Shown: positions 34,580-43,863 of the stretch, one piece after another
How the letters are laid out: every line of letters starts with the position of its first letter
Position numbering within the stretch: position 1 is the stretch's first letter
Source: Bacteroidales bacterium
GTDB lineage: Bacteria > Bacteroidota > Bacteroidia > Bacteroidales > JAAYJT01
Reading direction: 5' to 3'
NCBI GenBank assembly: GCA_012522795.1
Contig: JAAYJT010000071.1
Span: 1 to 51,596, forward strand
DNA length: 51,596 nucleotides
The notes under the pieces: model-generated
Seen by the model: the letters and a program-made list of their open reading frames with translations, nothing else
Databases searched by the model: none
Told to the model about the DNA's origin: nothing
Program-made: the position numbers and the translations under genes

Positions 34580-36031
34580 ATGAGATTATTATTCAAAGGT
34601 ATGTTAGCGTTTATATTGTCTTGTGGTTCAATACAAGCACAAGATATTGTAGGACAATGGAATGGTGTTCTAAGTGTTTCAGAAATAAATTTACGCCTCA
34701 TTTTCCATATTGAAAAAAACGATGAGAGCTATACTTCAACATTGGATAGTCCAGACCAAGGCGCAGCAGGGTTGCCTGTAAAGACAACTTCTTTCGACGG
34801 TGCTAAGTTGTTATTAGAACTTCCAACCCTTGCCGCTAAATATGAAGGCGAGTTTCTAGTTGACTCAATTGTTGGTACACTCACTCAAAACGGTATTTCG
34901 TTTCCAATGACGCTAAAAAAATCTGCTGATACTCTTCTACAGGAGCCCAAGCCACTTCATAATCTATCGGAAGATATTATTTCCGAAGTTAAAACAATAA
35001 AACTGTCAGATGGTGAAGAAACGACTGTCCGACTATGTCTTCCAAAAGATGGACAAGTTAACACTATTGTTGTAGCAGTTCACGGAACAGGTCCCCATAC
35101 TTATTTAGTCAAAAGGCAGGATTTTAATTTCTATGATGTATTAGCAGATGGCTTTTGCGGAAAAGGCGTAGGTTTTTTTACTTACAATCGCAGGGGTGTT
35201 GATTTAAGCGAAAAGACCCCTTGGTTTGACAAGGTGGACAGCACAAAATACACCAAGTATCTACCATATGCAGAAGCCGTTGATATAGAAACAATGATTG
35301 CATTTTTGAAAGACGACAAACGTTTCAAAAACTGTAAAATTATTCTTTACGGACTAAGTGAAGGGACTATTATTGCCTCTATGGTAGCCGAGAGAAAAAA
35401 AGTGAAAATAGACGCTTTGTTTTTGCACGGATATGTACACGAAAATATGTTTGATGTTATCAAATGGCAAATTACAGGCGAAGCATTTATGATTTTGATT
35501 AATTCAATATTTGACAAAAATGGGGATGAAGTGATAGATAGGGAGGAATATGAATCTGATGACCCAACAATCTCTTCTTATAGAGATTATTTGTTTCAAA
35601 ATCAGCCTTTTGACTCTATTGATGTTGTAAAAGATAATATCATAGATATTAAGGATATAAGAACACTACGGGAACCTTTTCTAGAATTTTTAATGACAAA
35701 AATTTCCGAAAACGAGGAAAATTGGATTTGGAATCATTATGTGCGTGTAACAATTGGTTGGTTTAGAGAACATTTTGCACTTGAACCAAATAAAACGCGA
35801 CTTTTAAGAGTTGACATTCCAATATATGTGTTTCACGGACAAGAAGATGCAAACGTTCCTGCCGAAAGTGTATATGACCTTGAAGTCAGGTTTAAAACTT
35901 GCAACAAACCAAACTTAAAAACTTTTGTATTTGACAAGCATAATCACGACTTAAATTTTGAAGATTGGCTTAAAACAAAGGAATGTCCAGAGGGATTAAA
36001 AAAAATTTTTGAGACTTCTGTTGAAATATAA
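34580..36031 (+). CDS. Secreted alpha/beta hydrolase with EF-hand-like loop
   Basis: A 483-residue exported hydrolase. After a signal peptide (ending IQAQ) comes a beta-rich N-terminal domain (about 25-115) often found on Bacteroidota S33-type hydrolases. The hydrolase core follows, with oxyanion strand VAVHGTGPHT, nucleophile Ser260 in GLSEG, Asp423 in GQEDANVP and a histidine at 454 or 456 (DKHNHD). The lid region holds DKNGDEVIDREE at 312-323, a match to a 12-residue EF-hand calcium loop (D-x-N-x-D-G-like spacing with a terminal Glu). The substrate could be an ester or a peptide. The gene sits between the intact hypothetical gene and a 127-bp repeat of that gene's 3' end, so it may have been inserted there. 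Confidence 0.82.
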   Translation: MRLLFKGMLAFILSCGSIQAQDIVGQWNGVLSVSEINLRLIFHIEKNDESYTSTLDSPDQGAAGLPVKTTSFDGAKLLLELPTLAAKYEGEFLVDSIVGTLTQNGISFPMTLKKSADTLLQEPKPLHNLSEDIISEVKTIKLSDGEETTVRLCLPKDGQVNTIVVAVHGTGPHTYLVKRQDFNFYDVLADGFCGKGVGFFTYNRRGVDLSEKTPWFDKVDSTKYTKYLPYAEAVDIETMIAFLKDDKRFKNCKIILYGLSEGTIIASMVAERKKVKIDALFLHGYVHENMFDVIKWQITGEAFMILINSIFDKNGDEVIDREEYESDDPTISSYRDYLFQNQPFDSIDVVKDNIIDIKDIRTLREPFLEFLMTKISENEENWIWNHYVRVTIGWFREHFALEPNKTRLLRVDIPIYVFHGQEDANVPAESVYDLEVRFKTCNKPNLKTFVFDKHNHDLNFEDWLKTKECPEGLKKIFETSVEI

Positions 36032-36041
36032 ATCGCTGAAC

Positions 36042-36168
36042 GCACAACGGGCTGTTCCTATTTGATGATAGAGGAATGCCCAGGGCAATGTTTTACGTGG
36101 ACAAGGAGAGTTACGCCGTGTTAAAGTTCTTCGATGAAGAGCTTAACGTCATAGCCACATTTCCTTAA
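36042..36168 (+). pseudogene. 3'-end fragment of a paralogue of the hypothetical gene at 33801-34535
   Basis: 127 bp, same length and no indels relative to 34409-34535, with about ten substitutions. It keeps the reading frame (HNGLFLFDDRGMPRAMFYVD ... LNVIATFP, then TAA). It has no start and no upstream portion, since the hydrolase gene ends 11 bp before it. Likely what is left of a tandem duplicate. Confidence 0.85.
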
Positions 36169-36440
36169 AATTTGGGAATATTAAGAACAAAGGATAAAGT
36201 TAAAATATGTAACAAAAATCTTAAAGCGCACAGGGGTATAGCCCTATTTACATATCATTATTGGAATTGCCTCAGCATCATGCCGTCTTTCCACATATTC
36301 CTTTATAAAAATGAATAGATGGTAGTATAAAGCAACGATAAAACAGTGTGAGATGAGCAAAAAAACAATTCCGCTTTTTGTTATTTGATGTAAGAATTTC
36401 AGTCAGCCGATAATATTAATAAATACATACTATTGTAATC
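36169..36440. other. Gap before permease 2
   Basis: No gene is visible. I looked for the 17-bp palindrome and a sigma-54-like element found before tolC and saw neither, so permease 2 may depend on upstream transcription or on a promoter I cannot recognise. Confidence 0.4.
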
Positions 36441-38846
36441 ATGTTTAAAAATACTTTAAAAACTTCGTTTCGAAATATTATCAATCAAAAATGGCATACG
36501 GTAATCAATATCGCTGGATTAGCCGTGGGCATTGCCAGTGTGCTGCTCATTATGCTTTACGTGGTAGATGAGATGAGTTATGACAGGTTTCATCCCAATG
36601 CAAAAAATATTTATAGGGTCTATCTGGATGGGAAGGTTCAGGATTCCGAACTGATTGCTCCCATAACCAGTTGTCCAATTGGCCCCACAGCAGCAAAGGA
36701 TTATCCTGACATTGAAAATTTTACACGAGTATTTAGCTTTGGTGGAGACCCTGATGTGCGATACAACGACAGGATATTTACCGAAACACGTCATATCTAC
36801 GTAGATTCCACATTTTTTCAGGTTTTCAGTGGCTTTAAAATGGTAAAGGGAAATCCTGATAGGATTCTACAAGCCGCCAATCAGGTGGTACTAACCGAAA
36901 CCGCTGCTAAAAGGTATTTTGATGATGAGGATCCCATGGGAAAAATATTGCATGCTTGGGACGACTATTTCACCTGGGAAGTGGTAGGAGTTATTGAGGA
37001 TATCCCCAAGAATAGCCATATACAATTCGATATAGCCACCTCAATTATTACCTCTGATCTTGCCAATGACCCAAATTGGATAAATAATAATTACTATACC
37101 TACATGGTGCTCAAGAAGGGCTTGGAAAAATCAAAAGCCGAAAAGCATCTCGCCGATTTGGTTGAAAAACATGTCAATGCCCAGTATGCTGAATTTGTTG
37201 GCTCATCGGTGGAAGACCTGACCCAATCGGGTTTTCGCTGGGCCTATTTTTTACAACCCCTGCTCGATATCCATTTAAAATCGAATATGCCCTACGACCT
37301 GCATCAGGGCGGTAGCATCGTGATGATTTATGTATTTATAATTGTTGCCGTTCTTATTATTGCCCTGGCTGTTATCAATTTTATAAATATTTCCACTGCC
37401 CGTTCAACAAGGAGAGCCAAAGAGGTGGGCATTCGCAAGGTAGTTGGATCTACCATAGGCAATCTCATCAGACAATTCCTTTCAGAATCATTTTTGATTA
37501 CCGCCATTTCACTCATACTGGCTGTGGGTATCGTAATGCTTGCCCTACCCCCGTTCAATTCCATTATGAACAAAGCCATAAGTCTTTCTTCAATACCTGT
37601 GGGCATAACAATCACAATTCTTCTTTCAGCAGCTCTATTGGTTGGTATCGCATCGGGTGCTTATCCTGCATTCTTTTTGTCTAGCTTTAAACCCGTTGAA
37701 GTGCTTAAAGGAAAACCAATTTGGGGGCTAAAGAGGGGAGTGCTGAGGCACGTGCTTATTGTGGTTCAGTTTAGTATAACCATAGGCCTTATTGTTGCAA
37801 CTTTGGTTGTATATAAACAAACCAATCTTATAACAAGAAAAGATTTGGGTTATGACCCTTCACAGGTAATGGTAATTGAACGGCTTTACGCTGTTAATGA
37901 GCTTCATAGTATTATTGAAGAAATAAAAAATATTCCCAATGTTGAAGAGGTGGCTCGAGCAGAATTCTTGCCAACCACAATGATGAGCAACACAACGATG
38001 CAAAAAGAGGATGATCCATCCAATGTTTTTCAGTCATACTGCATCTATGCACAGCATGGGCTTGACAAAGTCTTAAAGCTAAAGATGATTGAGGGGCGGT
38101 ACTTTGATGAGGCATTTGCAAGCGATACGGGTGCAATGGTTATCAATAGGGCAGCAGCAAAGGGCTTCGGATTTAAAGGGTCACCCATTGGAAAAACAAT
38201 TACCATCCAGGGGTGGAAAAAGAAAAGAATAATTGGCGTTATGGAGGATTTCCACTTCGAATCACTACACAATCAGATAAGCCCCCTTGTTATTGCATAT
38301 CAACCTTCTAGTGCTTTTTTAGCTATCCGTTTGAAAAATGGTGATATGGAGAGTACCATTGATATGATTAAAACGAAATGGGAACAGTTCTCTGCAGGTC
38401 AGGATTTGAAGTATTTTTTCCTCGATGATGCAGTAGCAAATCAATACAAAAGCGAAAAATACGCACGTATGTTGTTCGCCGTATTTGCTCTATTGGCTAT
38501 CTTCATCGGTGGTATAGGGACGGTGGGACTATCGTTCTACATTGCAGAGCAGCGTACACAAGAGGTGGGTGTGCGAAAGGTTATGGGGGCAACCATTACC
38601 AGTGTGGTTTGGTTGATGTTTAAAGAGATTTCCAAACTGGTAATCATATCATCACTTATCGCATGGCCCATAGCATGGTATTTTATGAGCCGCTGGCTAC
38701 AAGGGTTTGCTTATAGAATTGAACTAAATCCAATAGTATTTTTAGGTGCATCACTTTTGGCATTCATGTTAGCAGCAGTGGCAGTTAGCTACCAAACCTA
38801 TCGATTGGCAAGGGTCAATCCTGCCTTAACCCTAAACATAGAGTAG
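36441..38846 (+). CDS. FtsX/MacB-type ABC transporter permease 2
   Basis: An 801-residue inner-membrane permease of the same duplicated layout as permease 1: first helix (VINIAGLAVGIASVLLIMLYV), MacB-like periplasmic domain, FtsX core with RRAKEVGIRKVVGST, second periplasmic domain, and second core with RTQEVGVRKVMGAT and C-terminal RLARVNPALTLNIE. It is clearly paralogous to permease 3 (40186-42597), with many identical blocks such as GFKMVKGNPD and DIHLKSNMPYDLHQGGS. No ATPase gene is adjacent; the nearest are the two near-identical copies flanking this region. Confidence 0.9.
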   Translation: MFKNTLKTSFRNIINQKWHTVINIAGLAVGIASVLLIMLYVVDEMSYDRFHPNAKNIYRVYLDGKVQDSELIAPITSCPIGPTAAKDYPDIENFTRVFSFGGDPDVRYNDRIFTETRHIYVDSTFFQVFSGFKMVKGNPDRILQAANQVVLTETAAKRYFDDEDPMGKILHAWDDYFTWEVVGVIEDIPKNSHIQFDIATSIITSDLANDPNWINNNYYTYMVLKKGLEKSKAEKHLADLVEKHVNAQYAEFVGSSVEDLTQSGFRWAYFLQPLLDIHLKSNMPYDLHQGGSIVMIYVFIIVAVLIIALAVINFINISTARSTRRAKEVGIRKVVGSTIGNLIRQFLSESFLITAISLILAVGIVMLALPPFNSIMNKAISLSSIPVGITITILLSAALLVGIASGAYPAFFLSSFKPVEVLKGKPIWGLKRGVLRHVLIVVQFSITIGLIVATLVVYKQTNLITRKDLGYDPSQVMVIERLYAVNELHSIIEEIKNIPNVEEVARAEFLPTTMMSNTTMQKEDDPSNVFQSYCIYAQHGLDKVLKLKMIEGRYFDEAFASDTGAMVINRAAAKGFGFKGSPIGKTITIQGWKKKRIIGVMEDFHFESLHNQISPLVIAYQPSSAFLAIRLKNGDMESTIDMIKTKWEQFSAGQDLKYFFLDDAVANQYKSEKYARMLFAVFALLAIFIGGIGTVGLSFYIAEQRTQEVGVRKVMGATITSVVWLMFKEISKLVIISSLIAWPIAWYFMSRWLQGFAYRIELNPIVFLGASLLAFMLAAVAVSYQTYRLARVNPALTLNIE

Positions 38847-38939
38847 CAATTCAATGAATAATAAGTTATGGGAAATTCCCTATTTAAGCCCCCAGCATAT
38901 GTTAGTTTAATAAAGTGAAATTTAAAGAGGAGGTTAGCT

Positions 38940-39884
38940 ATGAAAAAATTACTTTCCATATCGTTGGTCATCACCTCGGTTTTGTCGTTTTCTTCATGTA
39001 GTAATCAGAAGAAAACATCCTTTCAAATAACTGAGACATATCGTGTTACATCTTCAAATGGGTCAGCATCGATTTTATCAGTTGACCTACCTGTTTCCTA
39101 TGGCTACCAAACCATTGGAGCTATTAAAGTCGAAAATACCCACAGCTACTCTTTTGAAGAAAAGAATGGCTACAGAACACTACATGCTATTCTTATGGGT
39201 AGCGGAAAAGAAGAGGTAGTTATTATTGAATACGAAGTGACCTTGCAAAGAGGCAATTGCACATGGCGAGAAGAAAACAGAGGGGAATATCTTGCTCCCG
39301 AACAATTTGTTGATTCAGATAATCAAAGCATTGTTGAATTGGCCAACACATTAAAAGCAAATGACGACAAATTTAATACGGCTAAAAATGTTTTTCGTTA
39401 CACAGTAAAAAATGTCAAATATGATTCATCAGACAAAATAAACCAGAAAACGCTTAAGGCATCTGAGGTTTTAAAAAATAAGAAAGGGGTGTGTCAAGAT
39501 TATGCAAACTTGATGACAGCCTTGCTCCGCTCATCTGGAATACCGGCAAAAAGTATAAGCGGACTCACTCTGAACCGGGTCAGGCTAAAAAAATCTTCCA
39601 ATTGGTCTAGTCCTGCAGTATCGCATGCATGGGTTGAATTCTGTATAGACGGCGAATGGTATATCGCAGATCCAACATGGGGTAACAGGTATTTTATATA
39701 CTCTGACGGGTATCACCTTTCCTATGGCTCACAAATTGCTAATTTGAATTCTCATAATCGAGAAACAAGTAATAATGAAGGCTTTATAACAGTGGGAGAG
39801 ATGGTGGCACCAATCAAATTTAAGGTGCAATCAGAAGATGCGAAAGCACGGGTTATACCAAGGGTTGATATAATCAAACAATAA
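38940..39884 (+). CDS. Transglutaminase-like lipoprotein
   Basis: A 314-residue lipoprotein (signal peptide with lipobox LSFSSC). The transglutaminase-like cysteine-protease fold lies at about 120-260, with a complete Cys-His-Asp triad: Cys185 (KKGVCQDYANLMTALLRSSG), His229 (SHAWVEF) and Asp244 (YIADPTWG). Such domains act as peptidases, amidases or cross-linkers, and the reaction here cannot be assigned. A strong Shine-Dalgarno sequence (AGAGGAGG) stands 7 nt before the ATG, unusual for Bacteroidota, where most genes here have none. It lies between two permease genes, so a role in processing or handling the exported substrate is possible but unproven. Confidence 0.85.
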   Translation: MKKLLSISLVITSVLSFSSCSNQKKTSFQITETYRVTSSNGSASILSVDLPVSYGYQTIGAIKVENTHSYSFEEKNGYRTLHAILMGSGKEEVVIIEYEVTLQRGNCTWREENRGEYLAPEQFVDSDNQSIVELANTLKANDDKFNTAKNVFRYTVKNVKYDSSDKINQKTLKASEVLKNKKGVCQDYANLMTALLRSSGIPAKSISGLTLNRVRLKKSSNWSSPAVSHAWVEFCIDGEWYIADPTWGNRYFIYSDGYHLSYGSQIANLNSHNRETSNNEGFITVGEMVAPIKFKVQSEDAKARVIPRVDIIKQ

Positions 39885-40185
39885 TGCATTCATTACTCAA
39901 ATAGACTTTCTGAACGAAAGGATTGATGTTGCTACACAGGGAACTAGATAAAACAATTGCTATATTCAAAAAGGATTTTATTAATGATCCTAATATTTTG
40001 CCCTGCGCAACATCTTGGGCTGCAAACAGAAAGGTTTCGCACAGTTCTCTTACTACATATAGCCATGACAGTAATACGCAATGGGCAGTAGGTAACGAAC
40101 AAAGAAATACTACTCCAGTGCACAAGTAATTTACTCGGAATCATGACATTTTAAAAAGAAATTTAAAACCATAAAACAAAAAGAT
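39885..40185. other. Gap before permease 3
   Basis: About 300 bp. A 68-codon open frame (39923-40129) has no recognisable domain and atypical composition, and I do not call it. No palindromic regulator site seen. Confidence 0.4.
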
Positions 40186-42597
40186 ATGCTTAAAAATCAC
40201 TTCAGGATTTCCATGCGAAATCTTATTTATCAAAAAGGCTATGGCCTCATCAATATTATAGGATTGGCAATAGGTATAGCCAGTACGCTGTTTATTATAC
40301 TTTTTGTGGCAGACGAATTTAGCTACGATAAGTTTCACCCCAACGCAAAGAATATCTATAGGGTTTGCTTAGATGTAAAAATACAAGACACCGAAATGGT
40401 GGCTCCCCTCTCTAATGCACCCATTGCGCCCACAGCGGTGGAGGAATACCCTGATTTTGTAAACTACACACGGGTGTTCAATATTGCTGGAAGCCCCGAT
40501 ATACGCTACAATGAAAGGGTGTTTGCTGAAAAGAATCTTATCTATGTGGACTCCACATTCTTTCAGGTCTTCAATGGCTTTAAAATGGTAAAGGGAAATC
40601 CTGATAAAATTCTACAAGCTGCAAATCAGGTGGTACTGACCGAATCAACCGCCCGAAAGTATTTTGAAGATGAAGACCCCATTGGAAAAATGCTTAAGGT
40701 TGGAAAGGGAAGTGTAATATGGGAGGTGGTTGGAATTGTTGAAGATATACCGCAGAAAAGCCACCTGCAATTTGACATAGCCGTGTCTTTTGTTACACTA
40801 CCCCAACAGGTCCAAAGTATTTCATGGATGAATAATAATTACTACGCCTATTTAGAATTGAAACATGACGTGAAAAAAACTATGGCCGACAAGTATCTTG
40901 CTGACTTAGTAACAAAATATGCTAATATCCAGTTTATTGAGTCCATGGGTTCATCAATGGAAGAATTGACCAAAACAGGTTTCCGCTGGAACTATTTTTT
41001 ACAGCCTTTACAAGACATCCATTTAAAATCTAATATGCCCTACGACTTGCATCAAGGTGGAAGCCTTACCATGGTTTACGTGTTTATGATTATTGCTGTT
41101 CTTATCCTTGCTTTGGCGGCCATCAACTTTATGAACCTAGCCACAGCCCGCTCGGCAAAAAGAGCCAAGGAGGTGGGTATTCGCAAAGTGTCAGGTTCTA
41201 CAAAGGGTAACCTTATGGCTCAATTCCTGTCAGAATCCATGCTGGTTACAATCATCTCTCTAATACTAGCATTGGGCATAGTGGTGCTTGGTATCCCATT
41301 TTTCAACATCATTACAAATAAAAGCATAGTGTTTAGCTCTTTGCCCATAAGTATTACAGTAGTTACTCTTTTGGTTATTGTGGTTGTTGTAGGTATTGTA
41401 GCGGGCAGCTACCCAGCGTTCTTCTTGGCTAGTTTTAAACCTATCGAGGTGCTAAAAGGAAAGCTGAGTACAGGTTTAAAAAGTGGCATTCTGCGGCATA
41501 TTCTTGTAGTGATTCAATTCACAATAACCATAGGGCTTATCATCGCTGCATTCACTATTCATAGACAGATCACACTAATATCCAATAAAGATTTGGGTTA
41601 CAATCCATCGCAGGTGCTGGTTATTGAACGGTTATATACTTTGGATGGAATTCAGAGTTTTATTGAGGAGGTGAAAAAAATACCGCAGGTGGAAGCGGTG
41701 GCCCGGGCAGGGTCGTTACCCACGACGCTTATTAGCAACACTGCTTTACAAAAAGAGGGAGCACTTCCTGGCGATTTCCGATCGTACTATTGTATGTATG
41801 CACAACACGGTTTCGACAAGGTGTTGGGATTCAAAATGGCAGAAGGACGATATTTCGATGAGGCTTTTGCCAGCGACACGGCGGCTATAGTTCTTAATCG
41901 TACAGCGGTGCAGGGGTTTGCCTTTGAGGGGTCGCCCATTGGTAAAACCATTACCATTGAAGACTGGAACGTAAAGAGGATAATTGGAGTTATGGAAGAC
42001 TTCTATTTCGAATCGCTTCATAATAATATTGGTCCGCTTGCCATTGCTTACGAAAAATCTTACACCTATTTGACCATACGGCTTAAGGAGGGCGATAATC
42101 AAGGTGCGGTAAAGAGCATTCAAAACCTATGGGCATCATTTTCCAATAATATGGAAATGGATTATTTCTTTTTAGAAGATACGGTGGCAAAGCAGTATGA
42201 CAACGATAAAAGGGCACAGGTTTTATTCACAGTTTTCAGCATTCTAGCCATTGTTATTGGTGGGTTGGGTATGCTGGGCTTGTCTTCATATATAGCCGAA
42301 CAGCGCACCCGTGAGGTAGGAGTTCGCAAGGTAATGGGTGCCAGTATGGGTAGCGTAGTTTGGCTTATGCTCAAAGAAATTACCAAGCTAGTGGTTATAT
42401 CATCAGCTATTGCCTGGCCCATAGCATGGTATTTTATGAACCAATGGCTTGGTGGGTTTACCATTAGAGCCTCGCTAAACCTGTGGATTTTTATTGGAGT
42501 CTCATTTTTAGGTTACTTTTTGGCCACGCTGGCGGTTAGCTATCAAATTTTACGCTTAACCAAAGTGAACCCAGCCATAACACTAAAGATGGAGTAG
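40186..42597 (+). CDS. FtsX/MacB-type ABC transporter permease 3
   Basis: An 803-residue paralogue of permease 2 with the same domain order: N-terminal helix (GLINIIGLAIGIASTLFIILFV), periplasmic domain, FtsX core with KRAKEVGIRKVSGST, second periplasmic domain, second core with RTREVGVRKVMGAS, and a C-terminal RLTKVNPAITLKME. The ATPase gene follows after 31 bp, so this is the obvious partner of ATPase copy 2. Confidence 0.9.
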   Translation: MLKNHFRISMRNLIYQKGYGLINIIGLAIGIASTLFIILFVADEFSYDKFHPNAKNIYRVCLDVKIQDTEMVAPLSNAPIAPTAVEEYPDFVNYTRVFNIAGSPDIRYNERVFAEKNLIYVDSTFFQVFNGFKMVKGNPDKILQAANQVVLTESTARKYFEDEDPIGKMLKVGKGSVIWEVVGIVEDIPQKSHLQFDIAVSFVTLPQQVQSISWMNNNYYAYLELKHDVKKTMADKYLADLVTKYANIQFIESMGSSMEELTKTGFRWNYFLQPLQDIHLKSNMPYDLHQGGSLTMVYVFMIIAVLILALAAINFMNLATARSAKRAKEVGIRKVSGSTKGNLMAQFLSESMLVTIISLILALGIVVLGIPFFNIITNKSIVFSSLPISITVVTLLVIVVVVGIVAGSYPAFFLASFKPIEVLKGKLSTGLKSGILRHILVVIQFTITIGLIIAAFTIHRQITLISNKDLGYNPSQVLVIERLYTLDGIQSFIEEVKKIPQVEAVARAGSLPTTLISNTALQKEGALPGDFRSYYCMYAQHGFDKVLGFKMAEGRYFDEAFASDTAAIVLNRTAVQGFAFEGSPIGKTITIEDWNVKRIIGVMEDFYFESLHNNIGPLAIAYEKSYTYLTIRLKEGDNQGAVKSIQNLWASFSNNMEMDYFFLEDTVAKQYDNDKRAQVLFTVFSILAIVIGGLGMLGLSSYIAEQRTREVGVRKVMGASMGSVVWLMLKEITKLVVISSAIAWPIAWYFMNQWLGGFTIRASLNLWIFIGVSFLGYFLATLAVSYQILRLTKVNPAITLKME

Positions 42598-42628
42598 GAT
42601 AAGCAATTAACAATTTAAATATCTAACT

Positions 42629-43292
<664 letters not shown>

Positions 43293-43300
<8 letters not shown>

Positions 43301-43448
43301 GCAATCTTCAATGAGCAATCTTCAATGAGCAATCTTCAATGAGCAATGAGCAATTAACAATTATCAATGAACAATGAAAAATATCATGCGGTGGTTGAGG
43401 CTCTCGAAACCACAAGCAATGAATAATGAATAATTAAAATGTACAATT
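43293..43448 (+). repeat. 14-bp tandem repeat plus degenerate AACAATTA repeat
   Basis: TTCAATGAGCAATC repeats perfectly three times from 43293, followed by a fourth unit with one change, then CAATTAACAATTA-type words as found at 28.7 and 31.1 kb. The array includes the stop codon of ATPase copy 2. An extragenic palindrome interrupts it at 43391-43413. Confidence 0.85.
43391..43413 (+). repeat. Small extragenic palindrome (GTGGTTGAG...AACCAC)
   Basis: GTGGTT pairs with AACCAC, and an inner GAG/CTC pair closes a three-base loop. Elements with the wording GTGGTTGAG...TCGAAACCAC are, from memory, a common dispersed palindrome in Bacteroidota. Confidence 0.6.
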
Positions 43449-43796
43449 ATGAAAGAGAATGTGGTTAAGGATAAATCGTTTGCGTTTGCTGTTCGCATTA
43501 TCAATCTTTACAAGATACTCACGCAGGAGAAAAAGGAGTACGTGATGAGCAAGCAACTCTTGCGTAGCGGGACCTCTGTAGGAGCGAATATAGAGGAAGC
43601 GATTGGGGGTATTTCTAAAAAAGATTTTAGGGCTAAAATGAGCATTTCTTACAAAGAAATTAGAGAAACAACCTATTGGCTACGTTTGTTACAAGCCACC
43701 GATTATCTTGAAAAACAAGATTTTGACTCGCTTTTTAATGACGCGGATGAACTGGGTAAATTGCTATACACTATAATTAAAAGTTCGAAACAATGA
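43449..43796 (+). CDS. Four-helix-bundle protein (S23/IVP-like)
   Basis: A 115-residue protein of the 23S rRNA intervening-sequence-like family. Recognised by KSFAFAVRIINLYKIL, QLLRSGTSVGANIEEAIGG, the central KDFRAKMSISYKEIRETTYWLRLL, and a C-terminal helix DADELGKLLYTIIKS. The fold is an antiparallel four-helix bundle and the function is unknown. These genes occur both inside rRNA intervening sequences and as free-standing genes, often among repeats, as here: tandem repeats flank it on both sides, which hints at a small mobile or duplicated cassette. Confidence 0.9.
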   Translation: MKENVVKDKSFAFAVRIINLYKILTQEKKEYVMSKQLLRSGTSVGANIEEAIGGISKKDFRAKMSISYKEIRETTYWLRLLQATDYLEKQDFDSLFNDADELGKLLYTIIKSSKQ

Positions 43797-43863
43797 GCAA
43801 TGAGCATCCGTCGAGGCGGTAGCAATTGACAATTTGCTGGCATAGGGTCTTGTGTAGGATGTT

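Noticed and set aside
36031-36060. Integron attC-like core (CGCTGAACGCACAACGG) after the hydrolase gene, with a vaguely similar stretch at 33620-33660
   Set aside because: Part of the word belongs to the duplicated coding sequence, and I could not build a paired attC structure at either place.
39923-40129. 68-codon open frame before permease 3
   Set aside because: No domain, signal peptide or coding-like pattern; overlapping frames on the other strand are equally open.
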